A stretch of DNA of 64,000 bases from Bacillota bacterium (GTDB lineage: Bacteria > Bacillota > Clostridia > Lachnospirales > Lachnospiraceae), in assembly GCA_023458035.1 (NCBI GenBank), contig JAEXAX010000015.1, positions 25,055-89,054 on the forward strand, given 5' to 3'. The notes beneath the pieces were generated by a model. That model ran no database searches and was not told the origin of the DNA. It was given only the letters and a program-made list of their open reading frames with translations. Within the stretch, counting starts at the first letter, position 1; every line of letters starts with the position of its first letter. Shown piece by piece: positions 23,781 to 32,058 of the stretch. The position numbers were made by a program, and so were the translations under genes.

Positions 23781-24561
23781 TATCGGAAACACTAATCTGA
23801 CATTCGGCATCTATCAGGAGACCAAGCTGCTGGATGTTTTTCGCCTGACGACGAATAAGCATGCTACCAGCGATGAATATGGCAGCAAGATCTGCGATCT
23901 GCTGGAGCGCAAGGGGATCGTGCTGGCCGAGATCACCGGTGTAGCCGTTTCATCGGTGGTGCCGGATCTGATGTATTCTTTTACGCGCGGCATCAAGCGT
24001 TATCTGGGCGTGACGCCCTTTGTGGTGGAGCCGGGGATCAAGACCGGGATTCGCATCAGTACCGAAAACCCGAAGGCAGTCGGAGCCGACCGTATCGTTG
24101 ACGCGGTAGCGGCATTTGAACTGTATGGCGGACCTGTATTGGTGGTGGATTTCGGGACAGCTACAACCTTTGATGTGATCACCGCCGACGGCGAGCTGAA
24201 GTACGGGGTGATCGTTCCGGGTATCCGGATCACCGCCGATGCTCTGCAGGAAAAGGCGGCCAAACTACCGCGAATCGAGATTAAACGGCCGCAGAGCATC
24301 CTCGGCATCGACACCATCAGCGCCATGCAGTCGGGAATTTATTTCGGTTATATCGGACTGACGGAATATATGATCACCAATATGAAGGCTGAACTCGGCC
24401 GGCCGGATCTGCAGGTGGTGGCGACCGGCGGCCTGGGACGAATGATCGCCGAAGCCACCGACACCATTGATATCTATAACCCGGAACTGACCCTGGAGGG
24501 GCTGCGGATCTTATATGAAAAGCAGGAAAAGCGCGGCGGCTATGGAGGTGCGGATGTGTGA
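23764..24561 (+). CDS. coaX: Type III pantothenate kinase
   Basis: A 265-residue enzyme that phosphorylates pantothenate, the first step of coenzyme A synthesis. It belongs to the ASKHA fold: LLVIDIGNTNLTFGIY (phosphate 1), VGADRIVDAVAAFEL and VVDFGTATTFDVI (with the catalytic Asp region) and ATGGLGRMI (adenosine motif). ATG 23764 is preferred over 23758 because GGGAGGA ends at 23758. The gene overlaps both neighbours (17 bp with the upstream gene, 8 bp with dusB), a tightly coupled operon. As for other CoaX enzymes, feedback inhibition by CoA is not expected. Confidence 0.94.
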   Translation: MLLVIDIGNTNLTFGIYQETKLLDVFRLTTNKHATSDEYGSKICDLLERKGIVLAEITGVAVSSVVPDLMYSFTRGIKRYLGVTPFVVEPGIKTGIRISTENPKAVGADRIVDAVAAFELYGGPVLVVDFGTATTFDVITADGELKYGVIVPGIRITADALQEKAAKLPRIEIKRPQSILGIDTISAMQSGIYFGYIGLTEYMITNMKAELGRPDLQVVATGGLGRMIAEATDTIDIYNPELTLEGLRILYEKQEKRGGYGGADV

Positions 24562-25564
24562 GCTGATAATGGGACAGCCGACCGGGCGCACAAAAGGACC
24601 GCGCTACCATAAAGCCTGGCAGATCGGATCGGTGCGGATCGATAATCCCTTTGTGCTGGCGCCGATGGCCGGTGTGGGAGATTTGCCTTATCGTCTGATC
24701 TGTCACAATTTCGGCGCCGGCCTGGTGATCTCGGAGATGGTTTCGGCCAAGGGCATGTACTATGGCAATAAAAATACCGGAACGTTATTGCAGATTGCAG
24801 AAGAGGAGCGGCCGATGGCTTTGCAGATCTTCGGCAGCGATCCGCGGATCATGGCCGACATGGCCAGGCGAATCGAAGAGCTGTCCTGTGATATCATTGA
24901 TATCAATATGGGCTGTCCGGTACCGAAAATCACAGGAAACGGAGAAGGTTCAGCCCTGTTAAAGAGGTTGGATCTGATCGGTGATATCGTACAGGCGGTG
25001 TCCTCGGCTATCAGAAAGCCGCTGACGGTGAAGATCCGTAAGGGCTTTGAAGCGGACGAGGATGTGGCGGTCGAGGCTGCCCGTATTATAGAAGCGGCCG
25101 GTGCGGCGGCAGTGGCGGTGCACGGCCGGACCAGAGCCATGTACTACAGCGGCCAGGCGGACTGGGACTGCATCAGTCGGGTCAAGCGGGCGCTGACCGT
25201 TCCGGTAATCGGCAACGGAGATGTCAAAACACCGGCCGATGCCAAGCGGATGTTGGAGCAGACCGGCGCAGATGCAGTCATGATCGGCCGGGCTGCTCAA
25301 GGCAATCCGTTTTTGTTTAGGCAGCTGCATCATTATTTTGTGACCGGAGAGGAAGAAGGCAGGCCCGAATGGGCGGAGGTGCTGTCTATGATTTGGCAGC
25401 ACAGCCTGGCTTTGACCGCGCAAAAGGGAGAGGCGGTAGCCATGCAGGAGATGCGCAAGCATGTAGCCTGGTACACTGCCGGCTACCACGGAAGTGCTGC
25501 CCTGCGGCGATCCGTTTGTACGGTGGAAACACTGGAAGAATTAAAGCAATTGCTAACTCAATGA
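24554..25564 (+). CDS. dusB: tRNA-dihydrouridine synthase
   Basis: A 336-residue FMN enzyme that reduces specific uridines in tRNA. The TIM barrel has FVLAPMAGVGDLPYRLICHN (FMN site), DINMGCPVPKITGNGEGSAL (catalytic Cys in GCP), TVKIRKGF, VHGRTRAMYYSG and IGNGDV with GADAVMIGRAAQGNP (phosphate site). The C-terminal helical domain (about 240-336) binds tRNA. ATG 24554 follows GGAGGT at 24544-24549 by four bases; the frame is open further upstream inside coaX, so the exact start is not certain. The coaX-dusB order is common in clostridia. Confidence 0.92.
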   Translation: MCELIMGQPTGRTKGPRYHKAWQIGSVRIDNPFVLAPMAGVGDLPYRLICHNFGAGLVISEMVSAKGMYYGNKNTGTLLQIAEEERPMALQIFGSDPRIMADMARRIEELSCDIIDINMGCPVPKITGNGEGSALLKRLDLIGDIVQAVSSAIRKPLTVKIRKGFEADEDVAVEAARIIEAAGAAAVAVHGRTRAMYYSGQADWDCISRVKRALTVPVIGNGDVKTPADAKRMLEQTGADAVMIGRAAQGNPFLFRQLHHYFVTGEEEGRPEWAEVLSMIWQHSLALTAQKGEAVAMQEMRKHVAWYTAGYHGSAALRRSVCTVETLEELKQLLTQ

Positions 25565-25638
25565 AACCTAAAGGAAAAGTCTGAAATACTGCACAAAACG
25601 GAACAGATAAACTTGGAGTGTTCTTACAAAGTTAACCT

Positions 25639-25682
25639 GGAAAATCTTTTTTCTAAAATGGAAATGTTGAAAAAAATTTTCC
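25639..25682. promoter_or_regulatory. Large inverted repeat over the nan promoter, probable operator
   Basis: Left arm GGAAAATCTTTTTTC (25639-25653) and right arm GAAAAAAATTTTCC (25669-25682) are inverted copies differing by one deleted base. The right arm covers the -35 box. It is a plausible binding site for the RpiR-type regulator encoded at 29464. Confidence 0.55.
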
Positions 25683-25695
25683 GATGTGCTATATT
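25667..25695 (+). promoter_or_regulatory. Promoter of the sialic acid cluster
   Basis: TTGAAA (25667-25672), 17-bp spacer, TGC-TATATT with the -10 at 25690-25695. Confidence 0.75.
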
Positions 25696-25758
25696 CGGAC
25701 TTGTAAGGGGCGCCTGATCGCCCGCGTCAATGTTTATCATTCTAAGGAGGTAACTAAT

Positions 25759-27105
25759 ATGAAAAAGAAAGTCGTACTTTCTATGGTGGCCCTGACCATG
25801 GCCTCAATGCTGTTCGGCTGCGGTAAGAAGGAAGCAACAAAGTCAGAGAAGCCGGCTTCGACTACCGGTTCTGCCGGCAGCAAGACAGCCGATACCCCGA
25901 AGGAGAAAGTAGAGATCACCTGGTGGGCATTTCCGACCTTTACACAGGAGAAGGCTGAGGATGGAGCCGGCACCTGGGAGAAAAAGGTTGTGGAAGCTTT
26001 CCAGGCAGCCAACCCGGATATTAGCGTAAAGCTGGAAACCATCGACTTTAAGAGCGGTCCGGAGAAAATAACCACTGCTATCGAGGGCGGCACCATGGCG
26101 GATGTATTATTTGACGCCCCGGGACGGATCATCACCTACGGAAAGAACGGCAAGCTGGCCGATTTAAACGACCTGTTTACCGAAGACTTTGTAAAAGATG
26201 TTAATAACGAAGCGCTGTTAAAGGCTTGTAAGGCCGGCGATAAGGCTTATATGTATCCGATCAGCTCAGCTCCCTTCTTCATGGTAGTGAACAAGGCTAT
26301 GGCTGAGGATGCCGGCGTAGCCAACCTGGTAAAAGAAGGCTGGACCACCGCCGACTTTGAGAAGGTTGTCGCCGCTTTAAAGGATAAGGGCTACAATCCT
26401 GGTTCCTTCTTCTGCAACGGCCAGGGAGGCGATCAGGGGTCCAGAGCATTCTTTGCCAACCTGTATAACGGCTCTATTACCGATAAGGATGTAACCAAGT
26501 ATACCACCGATGATGAGAAGGCTGTTAAGTCCATGGTATTGATCAAGAAGATGATCGATGACGGTACTCTGGCTAACGGATCTCAGTATGCCGGCGGCGA
26601 CGACATCCAGAACTATGCAAACGGACAGACCTCCTTCAGTATCCTGTGGTCACCTGCTATGCCGGGAACCCAGGCTAAGCTGCTGGAAGCAAGCAAGGTT
26701 CAGTCGATCGAAGTGCCGTTCCCGTCTGAGAATGGTACTCCGAGTCTGGAATACTTAGTAAACGGCTTCTGTGTATTTAACAACGGCAATGAGGCCAAGA
26801 TCGAAGCTTCCAAGAAGTTTATCCGGTTTATCTGTGATGATAAAGAATGGGGACCGAAGAACGTCATTAGAACAAACGCTTTCCCGGTTCGTACTTCCTA
26901 CGGCGACCTGTATAAGGATGAGAGAATGACCAAGCTGGCTTCTTGGACCAAGTACTATGCTCCATATTACAACACCATTGAGGGATTTGCAGAAATGAGA
27001 CAAATCTGGTTCCCGATGTGCCAGGCTGTTTCTAATGGTGATACGGCTGTAAAGGACGCATTAACAGATTTTACGACCAAGGCTAACGCTACCATTAAAA
27101 AATAA
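25759..27105 (+). CDS. Extracellular sugar-binding lipoprotein (family 1 SBP), likely for sialic acid
   Basis: A 448-residue ABC importer binding protein. The signal peptide ends in a lipobox LFGC with the lipidated Cys at residue 21, followed by a Lys/Ser/Thr-rich linker (22-50) and the mature domain starting EKVEITWWAFPTFTQEKAED, typical of family 1 solute-binding proteins. The ATG at 25759 has a perfect AAGGAGGT site; the upstream open frame lies in the promoter. The following genes encode two permeases and a complete sialic acid degradation set, so the ligand is probably N-acetylneuraminate or a derivative such as 2,7-anhydro-Neu5Ac; this is inferred from context. Confidence 0.88.
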   Translation: MKKKVVLSMVALTMASMLFGCGKKEATKSEKPASTTGSAGSKTADTPKEKVEITWWAFPTFTQEKAEDGAGTWEKKVVEAFQAANPDISVKLETIDFKSGPEKITTAIEGGTMADVLFDAPGRIITYGKNGKLADLNDLFTEDFVKDVNNEALLKACKAGDKAYMYPISSAPFFMVVNKAMAEDAGVANLVKEGWTTADFEKVVAALKDKGYNPGSFFCNGQGGDQGSRAFFANLYNGSITDKDVTKYTTDDEKAVKSMVLIKKMIDDGTLANGSQYAGGDDIQNYANGQTSFSILWSPAMPGTQAKLLEASKVQSIEVPFPSENGTPSLEYLVNGFCVFNNGNEAKIEASKKFIRFICDDKEWGPKNVIRTNAFPVRTSYGDLYKDERMTKLASWTKYYAPYYNTIEGFAEMRQIWFPMCQAVSNGDTAVKDALTDFTTKANATIKK

Positions 27106-27116
27106 TGGTTCTCAAG

Positions 27117-27155
27117 ATCTCCCCTGCGCACTCAGGCGTGCAGGGGGATTTTTTT
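27117..27155 (+). terminator. Terminator between binding protein and permease genes
   Basis: CCCCTG-CGC (from 27121) pairs with GTG-CAGGGG (to 27146), and T-rich sequence follows (27149-27155). Partial read-through would give more binding protein than permease, a common arrangement. Confidence 0.8.
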
Positions 27156-27228
27156 CGAGGCGAGCCGGGGAGATCCCTCGGCGGCTGTACCTGCATCTGC
27201 TGCCTGCATTCCCGAAAGGATGGACTCT

Positions 27229-28119
27229 ATGCATAAAATTAACAAGATCAAAATGCGCGAGACGGCGGTTTCTTATCTGTTTCTGGCTCCGGTACTGGTA
27301 TTTTTCGTAGTCTTCGTACTGGTGCCGATGCTGATGGGACTGTATACCAGTTTCTTCAAATATACACAGACTGAGTTTGATTTCGTCGGCTTCGACAACT
27401 ATATTCGGATGTTCAAGGATCCGACGTTTAGGAAATCGCTGGTGAATACCCTGATCATCGTAGTCGGATCGGTACCCATCGTAGTCATGTTTTCATTATT
27501 TGTGGCATCAAAGACCTATGAAAAGAGTATGTTTACCCGCTCCTTCTTCCGTGCCGTATTCTTCCTGCCGGTTGTTACCGGCAGCGTAGCCGTTACGGTT
27601 GTATGGAAGTGGATCTACGATCCTCTTACCGGTATCCTGAACTACCTGCTAAAATCCGCTCACCTGATCGATAAAAATATCAGCTGGCTGGGCGATAAGA
27701 AATATGCCCTGGCGGCCATCATCGTGATCCTGCTGACCACCTCGGTCGGACAGCCGATCATCCTTTATATCGCGGCCATGGGCAACATCGATAAATCTCT
27801 GGTCGAGGCGGCTCGGGTAGACGGCGCCAATGAGCTTCAGGTGTTCTGGAAGATCAAATGGCCGAGCCTGTTGCCGACCACACTGTATATCATCGTAATT
27901 ACGACCATCAACTCTTTCCAGTGCTTTGCATTGATCCAGCTGTTGACTTCGGGCGGGCCAAACTTCTCGACATCAACCATCATGTATTACCTGTATGAGA
28001 AGGCCTTTAAGCTGACCGAGTTTGGTTATGCCAATACCATGGGCGTGTTCCTGGCGATCTTGATTGGTCTGATCAGCTTTATTCAGTTTAAGCTGTTCGG
28101 CGGCGATGTAGAATACTAG
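27229..28119 (+). CDS. Sugar ABC transporter permease (MalF-like)
   Basis: A 296-residue inner-membrane permease with six helices (first about 13-38: AVSYLFLAPVLVFFVVFVLV). The EAA loop that contacts the ATPase is EAARVDGANELQVFWKIKWP (about 200-219). ATG 27229 is preferred to 27220 because GAAAGGA ends at 27220. It forms the transmembrane heterodimer with the next gene product. As in other family 1 sugar importers, the ATPase is not encoded alongside and is presumably a shared MsmK-type protein. Confidence 0.92.
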   Translation: MHKINKIKMRETAVSYLFLAPVLVFFVVFVLVPMLMGLYTSFFKYTQTEFDFVGFDNYIRMFKDPTFRKSLVNTLIIVVGSVPIVVMFSLFVASKTYEKSMFTRSFFRAVFFLPVVTGSVAVTVVWKWIYDPLTGILNYLLKSAHLIDKNISWLGDKKYALAAIIVILLTTSVGQPIILYIAAMGNIDKSLVEAARVDGANELQVFWKIKWPSLLPTTLYIIVITTINSFQCFALIQLLTSGGPNFSTSTIMYYLYEKAFKLTEFGYANTMGVFLAILIGLISFIQFKLFGGDVEY

Positions 28120-28130
28120 GAGGGATCGTT

Positions 28131-28958
28131 ATGAAGAAAAAATTATCAGTCGGAAACGGGATCACATATCTAATTCTCAGTCTTCTGACCATCATCTTTG
28201 TATTTCCGTTTTACTGGATCATGACAGGAGCCTTCAAAAGCCAGGCGGATGCCCTTAAGATCCCGCCACAGTGGTGGCCGAAGCTGCCGACGGTGGAAAA
28301 CTTTACCAATCTGTTGGTAAATAACAAAGCCGGTTTATGGCTGTTCAACAGTATTTTTATCTCTTTAGTGACCATGGTGCTGGTCTGCCTGACCTCAGCT
28401 CTGGCCGGCTATGTACTGGCGAAGAAGAGGTTTTACGGACAGAAGCTGCTGTTCTCTGTCTTTATCGCCGCCATGGCTCTGCCGAAGCAGGTCGTACTGG
28501 TACCGTTGGTACGTATGATCAATTGGATGAGGATTCATGACACGCTGTGGGCGGTGATTCTGCCGCTGATCGGCTGGCCGTTCGGTGTGTTTCTGATGAA
28601 GCAGTTCAGTGAGAATATCCCGAGCGAGCTGCTGGAGTCCGCCAGAATCGACGGCTGCGGTGAACTGCGCACCTTTGCCAGCATAGCCTTTCCGATCGTA
28701 AAGCCTGGCTTTGCGGCGTTGGCTATCTTTACCTTTATCAATACCTGGAATGATTACTTTATGCAGTTGGTAATGCTGTCCTCCAAAGACAAGCTGACCA
28801 TCTCGCTCGGCGTTGCAACTCTGCAGGCCGAGATGGCGACCGACTACGGTCTGATTATGGCCGGTGCAGCGCTGGCAGCCATTCCGATCGTAGCTGTCTT
28901 TCTGATTTTCCAGAAGTCATTTACCCAAGGTATCACCATGGGTGCGGTTAAGGGTTAA
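28131..28958 (+). CDS. Sugar ABC transporter permease (MalG-like)
   Basis: A 275-residue permease with six helices. It begins with the typical FVFPFYWIMTGAFKSQADAL segment, and the EAA loop is ESARIDGCGELRTFASIAFP (about 167-186). It starts 11 bp after the first permease with an AGGAGG site and is followed 12 bp later by yhcH, so all are one transcript. The pair is expected to import the ligand of the lipoprotein encoded at 25759. Confidence 0.92.
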   Translation: MKKKLSVGNGITYLILSLLTIIFVFPFYWIMTGAFKSQADALKIPPQWWPKLPTVENFTNLLVNNKAGLWLFNSIFISLVTMVLVCLTSALAGYVLAKKRFYGQKLLFSVFIAAMALPKQVVLVPLVRMINWMRIHDTLWAVILPLIGWPFGVFLMKQFSENIPSELLESARIDGCGELRTFASIAFPIVKPGFAALAIFTFINTWNDYFMQLVMLSSKDKLTISLGVATLQAEMATDYGLIMAGAALAAIPIVAVFLIFQKSFTQGITMGAVKG

Positions 28959-28970
28959 CGGAGGCGGAGT

Positions 28971-29429
28971 ATGATTTACGACCAGATCAAGTATGCCGAG
29001 CGTTACCTCGGAAGCTCCCGATGGCTGGATGCTGCTCTGCACTTTATGATGGAGACTGATCTAAAGGCTTTGCCGCTGGGGCGGATCGAGATCGCAGGAG
29101 AGCATGTCTTTGCTAATGTGATGGAGGCGACGGCCATTGATGAAAGCCGGGCCGCCTATGAGATCCACAAGCGATATATGGACATTCAAATCGATATCAG
29201 CGGCTGCGAGGCAATCGGCTTCGGTATCGCGGCGGACGGTGAGCAGCCGGTCTTTGATGAGGAACGTGATTTCGGCAATGTATATGCTGAGCGTACCGTG
29301 ACCTGTACGCTCGGGCCGGGACGTTTTGTGGTCTGTATGCCGGAGGAGCCGCACAGTCCGTCGATCGCCGTGTCGGAGCAGAGAGCGCTGCGCAAATGTG
29401 TGATCAAGGTAGCGACTGCTGCCGACTGA
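28971..29429 (+). CDS. YhcH/YjgK/YiaL-family protein (NanQ-like)
   Basis: A 152-residue cupin-like beta barrel of the DUF386 family. EIHKRYMDIQIDISGCEAIG and GRFVVCMPEEPHSPSIAV carry the conserved His/Glu ligands of a metal site (H65, H138-type positions). In E. coli YhcH (NanQ) lies in the sialic acid regulon and assists conversion between sialic acid anomers; its place between the transport and catabolic nan genes here supports the same role. GGAGGCGG precedes the ATG. The exact activity of clostridial members has not been shown in this sequence. Confidence 0.85.
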   Translation: MIYDQIKYAERYLGSSRWLDAALHFMMETDLKALPLGRIEIAGEHVFANVMEATAIDESRAAYEIHKRYMDIQIDISGCEAIGFGIAADGEQPVFDEERDFGNVYAERTVTCTLGPGRFVVCMPEEPHSPSIAVSEQRALRKCVIKVATAAD

Positions 29430-29463
29430 GGTCAGACTGAAACAGGAAAGGACAGGTGGGGAA

Positions 29464-30306
29464 ATGAAGCATTCATCAGGAATCATTGTACAGATTCAAA
29501 CGGCCTACCATAGATTGACCAAAACAGAAAAAAAAGTGGCCGATTATGTGCTGGCACATCCGAGCGAGGTGCTGTATATGTCGATTACCGAATTGGCCGA
29601 TGTCTGTGAAGTGGGAGAAACAAGTGTCTACCGGTTTTGCCGAACTCTGCAGCTGCAGGGCTATCAGGAATTTAAGATGAAGCTGTCACTTGGCATGGAT
29701 GAGGCGGACATGGAAGAGGTTACCGAAACGGCAGAAGAGAACAGTCTGCTGACCGAGGTTCGTGACGTTCATATCAATGCGATTACACAGTCCTCTCTGT
29801 TGCTGCAGGCTGAGGCGGTGGAAGCCATGATTGATGAGATGGAACGGGCCAGACGGGTCATCTTTGTCGGTGTCGGTGACAGTCAGCTGACAGCCAAGGA
29901 AGCAAGAAATAAATTTTTGCGCGTGACCCGTCATGTGACCTGCTTCAGCGATCCGCATATGCAGGCGATGGCGGCATCCCTGACCGGGCCGGAGGACCTA
30001 GTGATCTTTATTTCCTTTTCCGGAGCGACCAAGGATAATATTTACGTGGCCAAGGAGGCGAAACGAGCCGCAGCCCGGATCGGCTGTATCACACATTTTA
30101 AGAAATCGCCATTGACCCATTACGCTGATGTTACACTGTTGTCCGGCGGGGAGGATACTCCGTTGGAAAACGGCTCCCTGGCCGTTAAAATCGGCCAGCT
30201 GTACGTCATTGATGTGCTGTTTCGGGCCTATTATCAGCGCAATTACCGTCAGTGCAGAGAAAACAGTAAGAAGACAACCGGTGCGGTGGTGGAAAAGTTA
30301 TTTTGA
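29464..30306 (+). CDS. MurR/RpiR-family transcriptional regulator
   Basis: A 280-residue regulator with an N-terminal HTH_6 domain (about 1-77: HRLTKTEKKVADYVLAHP, then MSITELADVCEVGETSVYRF) and a C-terminal SIS sugar-phosphate-binding domain (about 125-260: RVIFVGVGDSQLTAKEARNK, then LVIFISFSGATKD). The family controls amino sugar and sialic acid genes in response to a phosphosugar; ManNAc-6-P or GlcNAc-6-P would be logical here. It sits inside the nan cluster and its likely target is the inverted repeat over the promoter at 25667. The ribosome site AAAGGACAGGTGGGG is loose. Confidence 0.9.
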   Translation: MKHSSGIIVQIQTAYHRLTKTEKKVADYVLAHPSEVLYMSITELADVCEVGETSVYRFCRTLQLQGYQEFKMKLSLGMDEADMEEVTETAEENSLLTEVRDVHINAITQSSLLLQAEAVEAMIDEMERARRVIFVGVGDSQLTAKEARNKFLRVTRHVTCFSDPHMQAMAASLTGPEDLVIFISFSGATKDNIYVAKEAKRAAARIGCITHFKKSPLTHYADVTLLSGGEDTPLENGSLAVKIGQLYVIDVLFRAYYQRNYRQCRENSKKTTGAVVEKLF

Positions 30307-30318
30307 GCAGATAGGACG

Positions 30319-30344
30319 GAAGGGCTGCGTACCGGCAGCCCTTC
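30319..30344 (+). terminator. Hairpin after the RpiR gene, possible weak terminator
   Basis: Perfect 10-bp stem GAAGGGCTGC/GCAGCCCTTC (30319-30328, 30335-30344) with a 6-nt loop; the tail TTGGGG has no T-run, so it may only stabilise or pause the transcript before nanE. Confidence 0.45.
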
Positions 30345-30396
30345 TTGGGGTTCTGCCGGCGCAGTCGGAAACAATCAAAAATTAGGAGAAAGACAG

Positions 30397-31086
30397 ATGG
30401 AAAACTGGATGGAACAGATTCACGGAAAACTCATCGTCTCATGTCAGGCCTTGCCGCATGAGCCGCTGCACTCATCATTTATCATGGGACGGATGGCATT
30501 GGCAGCCAAGGAAGGCGGCGCTGCCGGTATCCGTGCCAACACCGCCGAGGATATCACTGAGATCAAAAAACAGGTGGATCTGCCGGTCATCGGTATCGTG
30601 AAGCGGGATTATGATAACTGTGAGGTTTACATCACTCCGACCATGAAGGAAATTGATGAACTGGTAGCGGCCGGTCCGGAGATCATTGCCATTGATGCGA
30701 CCGACCGCCTTCGTCCGGAGGGTAAGACTCTGGAGGAATTTGTGCGTGAAATCCGCGCCAAATACCCGGAGGTCAAGCTGATGGCGGATTGCTCGACGGT
30801 GGAGGAAGGCGTTTTCGCCGATCAGATCGGTTTTGACTTCATCGGCACCACCATGGTCGGTTACACCAAGCACAGTGCGCATCTGCGGATCGAGGCAGAT
30901 GATTTTGCCATCATCCGCGAGCTGCTGGACAAGGTGAAGCATCCGATTATCGCCGAGGGCAATATCGACACACCGGAGAAGGTAAAGCGTGTCATCGAGC
31001 TGGGCTGTTACAGTGTCGTAGTCGGTTCGATCATTACCAGACCGCAGCTGATCACCAAGCGATTTGCCGCCGCCTTGGAAAACTAG
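30397..31086 (+). CDS. nanE: N-acetylmannosamine-6-phosphate 2-epimerase
   Basis: A 229-residue TIM-barrel enzyme that converts ManNAc-6-phosphate to GlcNAc-6-phosphate. Motifs: KLIVSCQALPHEPLHSS, AAGIRANTAEDI, PVIGIVKRDY (catalytic Lys), IIAIDATDRLRPEG, LMADCSTVEEG, IGTTMVGYT and PIIAEGNIDTPEK. The length is usual for the family. TAGGAGAAAG precedes the ATG. With nanA and the kinase downstream it completes the route from sialic acid to GlcNAc-6-P; nagA and nagB are not in the window. Confidence 0.95.
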   Translation: MENWMEQIHGKLIVSCQALPHEPLHSSFIMGRMALAAKEGGAAGIRANTAEDITEIKKQVDLPVIGIVKRDYDNCEVYITPTMKEIDELVAAGPEIIAIDATDRLRPEGKTLEEFVREIRAKYPEVKLMADCSTVEEGVFADQIGFDFIGTTMVGYTKHSAHLRIEADDFAIIRELLDKVKHPIIAEGNIDTPEKVKRVIELGCYSVVVGSIITRPQLITKRFAAALEN

Positions 31087-31122
31087 GCGGACGAGTTATC
31101 AGAACAGAAAAGAGGAAACAGT

Positions 31123-32040
31123 ATGAGAGATTTAACAAAATATGAAGGGATTATTCCGGCATTTTATGCCTGCTATGATGAGGACGGGGAGATCAGTCCC
31201 GATCGGGTGCGCCAGCTGACCCGGTATTTCATCGACAAGGGTGTGAAGGGCCTGTATGTAAACGGCTCCTCGGGTGAGTGTATCTACCAGAGTGTGGAAG
31301 ATCGCAAGCTGGTCCTGGAAGAAGTAATGGCAGTGGCCAAGGGCAGGCTGACCATTATCGCCCATGTGGCCTGCAATAACACCAAGGACAGTGTAGCGTT
31401 GGCCAAGCATGCCGAGAGTCTGGGCGTGGACGCCATCGCCGCTATTCCGCCGATCTATTTCCATCTGCCGGAGCATGCTATCGCTGCCTACTGGAATGCC
31501 ATGAGCGAGGCCGCCCCGAATACTGACTTTATCATCTATAATATTCCGCAGCTGGCCGGCGTATCGCTGACCCCGGATTTGTTTGCCGAGATGCGCAAGA
31601 ACCCGCGCGTCATAGGTGTTAAGAACTCCTCCATGCCGGTACAGGATATTCAGATGTTTGCAGCTGCCGGCGGAGAGGATTATATCATCTTTAACGGTCC
31701 GGATGAGCAGTTTATCAGCGGCCGGATGATCGGCGCCCGAGGCGGTATCGGCGGTACTTACGGCGTTATGCCGCAGCTCTTCCTTCGTCTGGACGAGCTG
31801 TTTAAGCAGGGTGAGTCGGAAAAGGCGCGCAAGCTGCAGTTCGCCGTTAATGAGGTCATCTATAAGATGGTGTCCGCTCATGGCAACCTGTATGCCGTAA
31901 TCAAGGAGATCCTGAGAATTAATGAAAAGCTGGATATCGGCGGGGTGCGGGCTCCGCTGGCAGATCTGATTCCGTCTGATCTGCCAATTGCCGCTGAGGC
32001 GGCCGCTTTGATCCGGGAAGCGACCAAGACCTATTGTTAA
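31123..32040 (+). CDS. nanA: N-acetylneuraminate lyase
   Basis: A 305-residue class I aldolase of the DapA/NanA family that splits sialic acid into N-acetylmannosamine and pyruvate. The signature GSSGE at 48-52 binds the pyruvate carboxylate, Y139 (in IIYNIP) is the proton shuttle and K167 (in IGVKNSS) forms the Schiff base. The choice of NanA over DapA rests on GSSGE (GTTGE in DapA) and on the neighbours nanE and the ROK kinase. GAGGAAACAGT precedes the start. Confidence 0.92.
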   Translation: MRDLTKYEGIIPAFYACYDEDGEISPDRVRQLTRYFIDKGVKGLYVNGSSGECIYQSVEDRKLVLEEVMAVAKGRLTIIAHVACNNTKDSVALAKHAESLGVDAIAAIPPIYFHLPEHAIAAYWNAMSEAAPNTDFIIYNIPQLAGVSLTPDLFAEMRKNPRVIGVKNSSMPVQDIQMFAAAGGEDYIIFNGPDEQFISGRMIGARGGIGGTYGVMPQLFLRLDELFKQGESEKARKLQFAVNEVIYKMVSAHGNLYAVIKEILRINEKLDIGGVRAPLADLIPSDLPIAAEAAALIREATKTYC

Positions 32041-32058
32041 GAGTAAGGGAGTGTAAGT

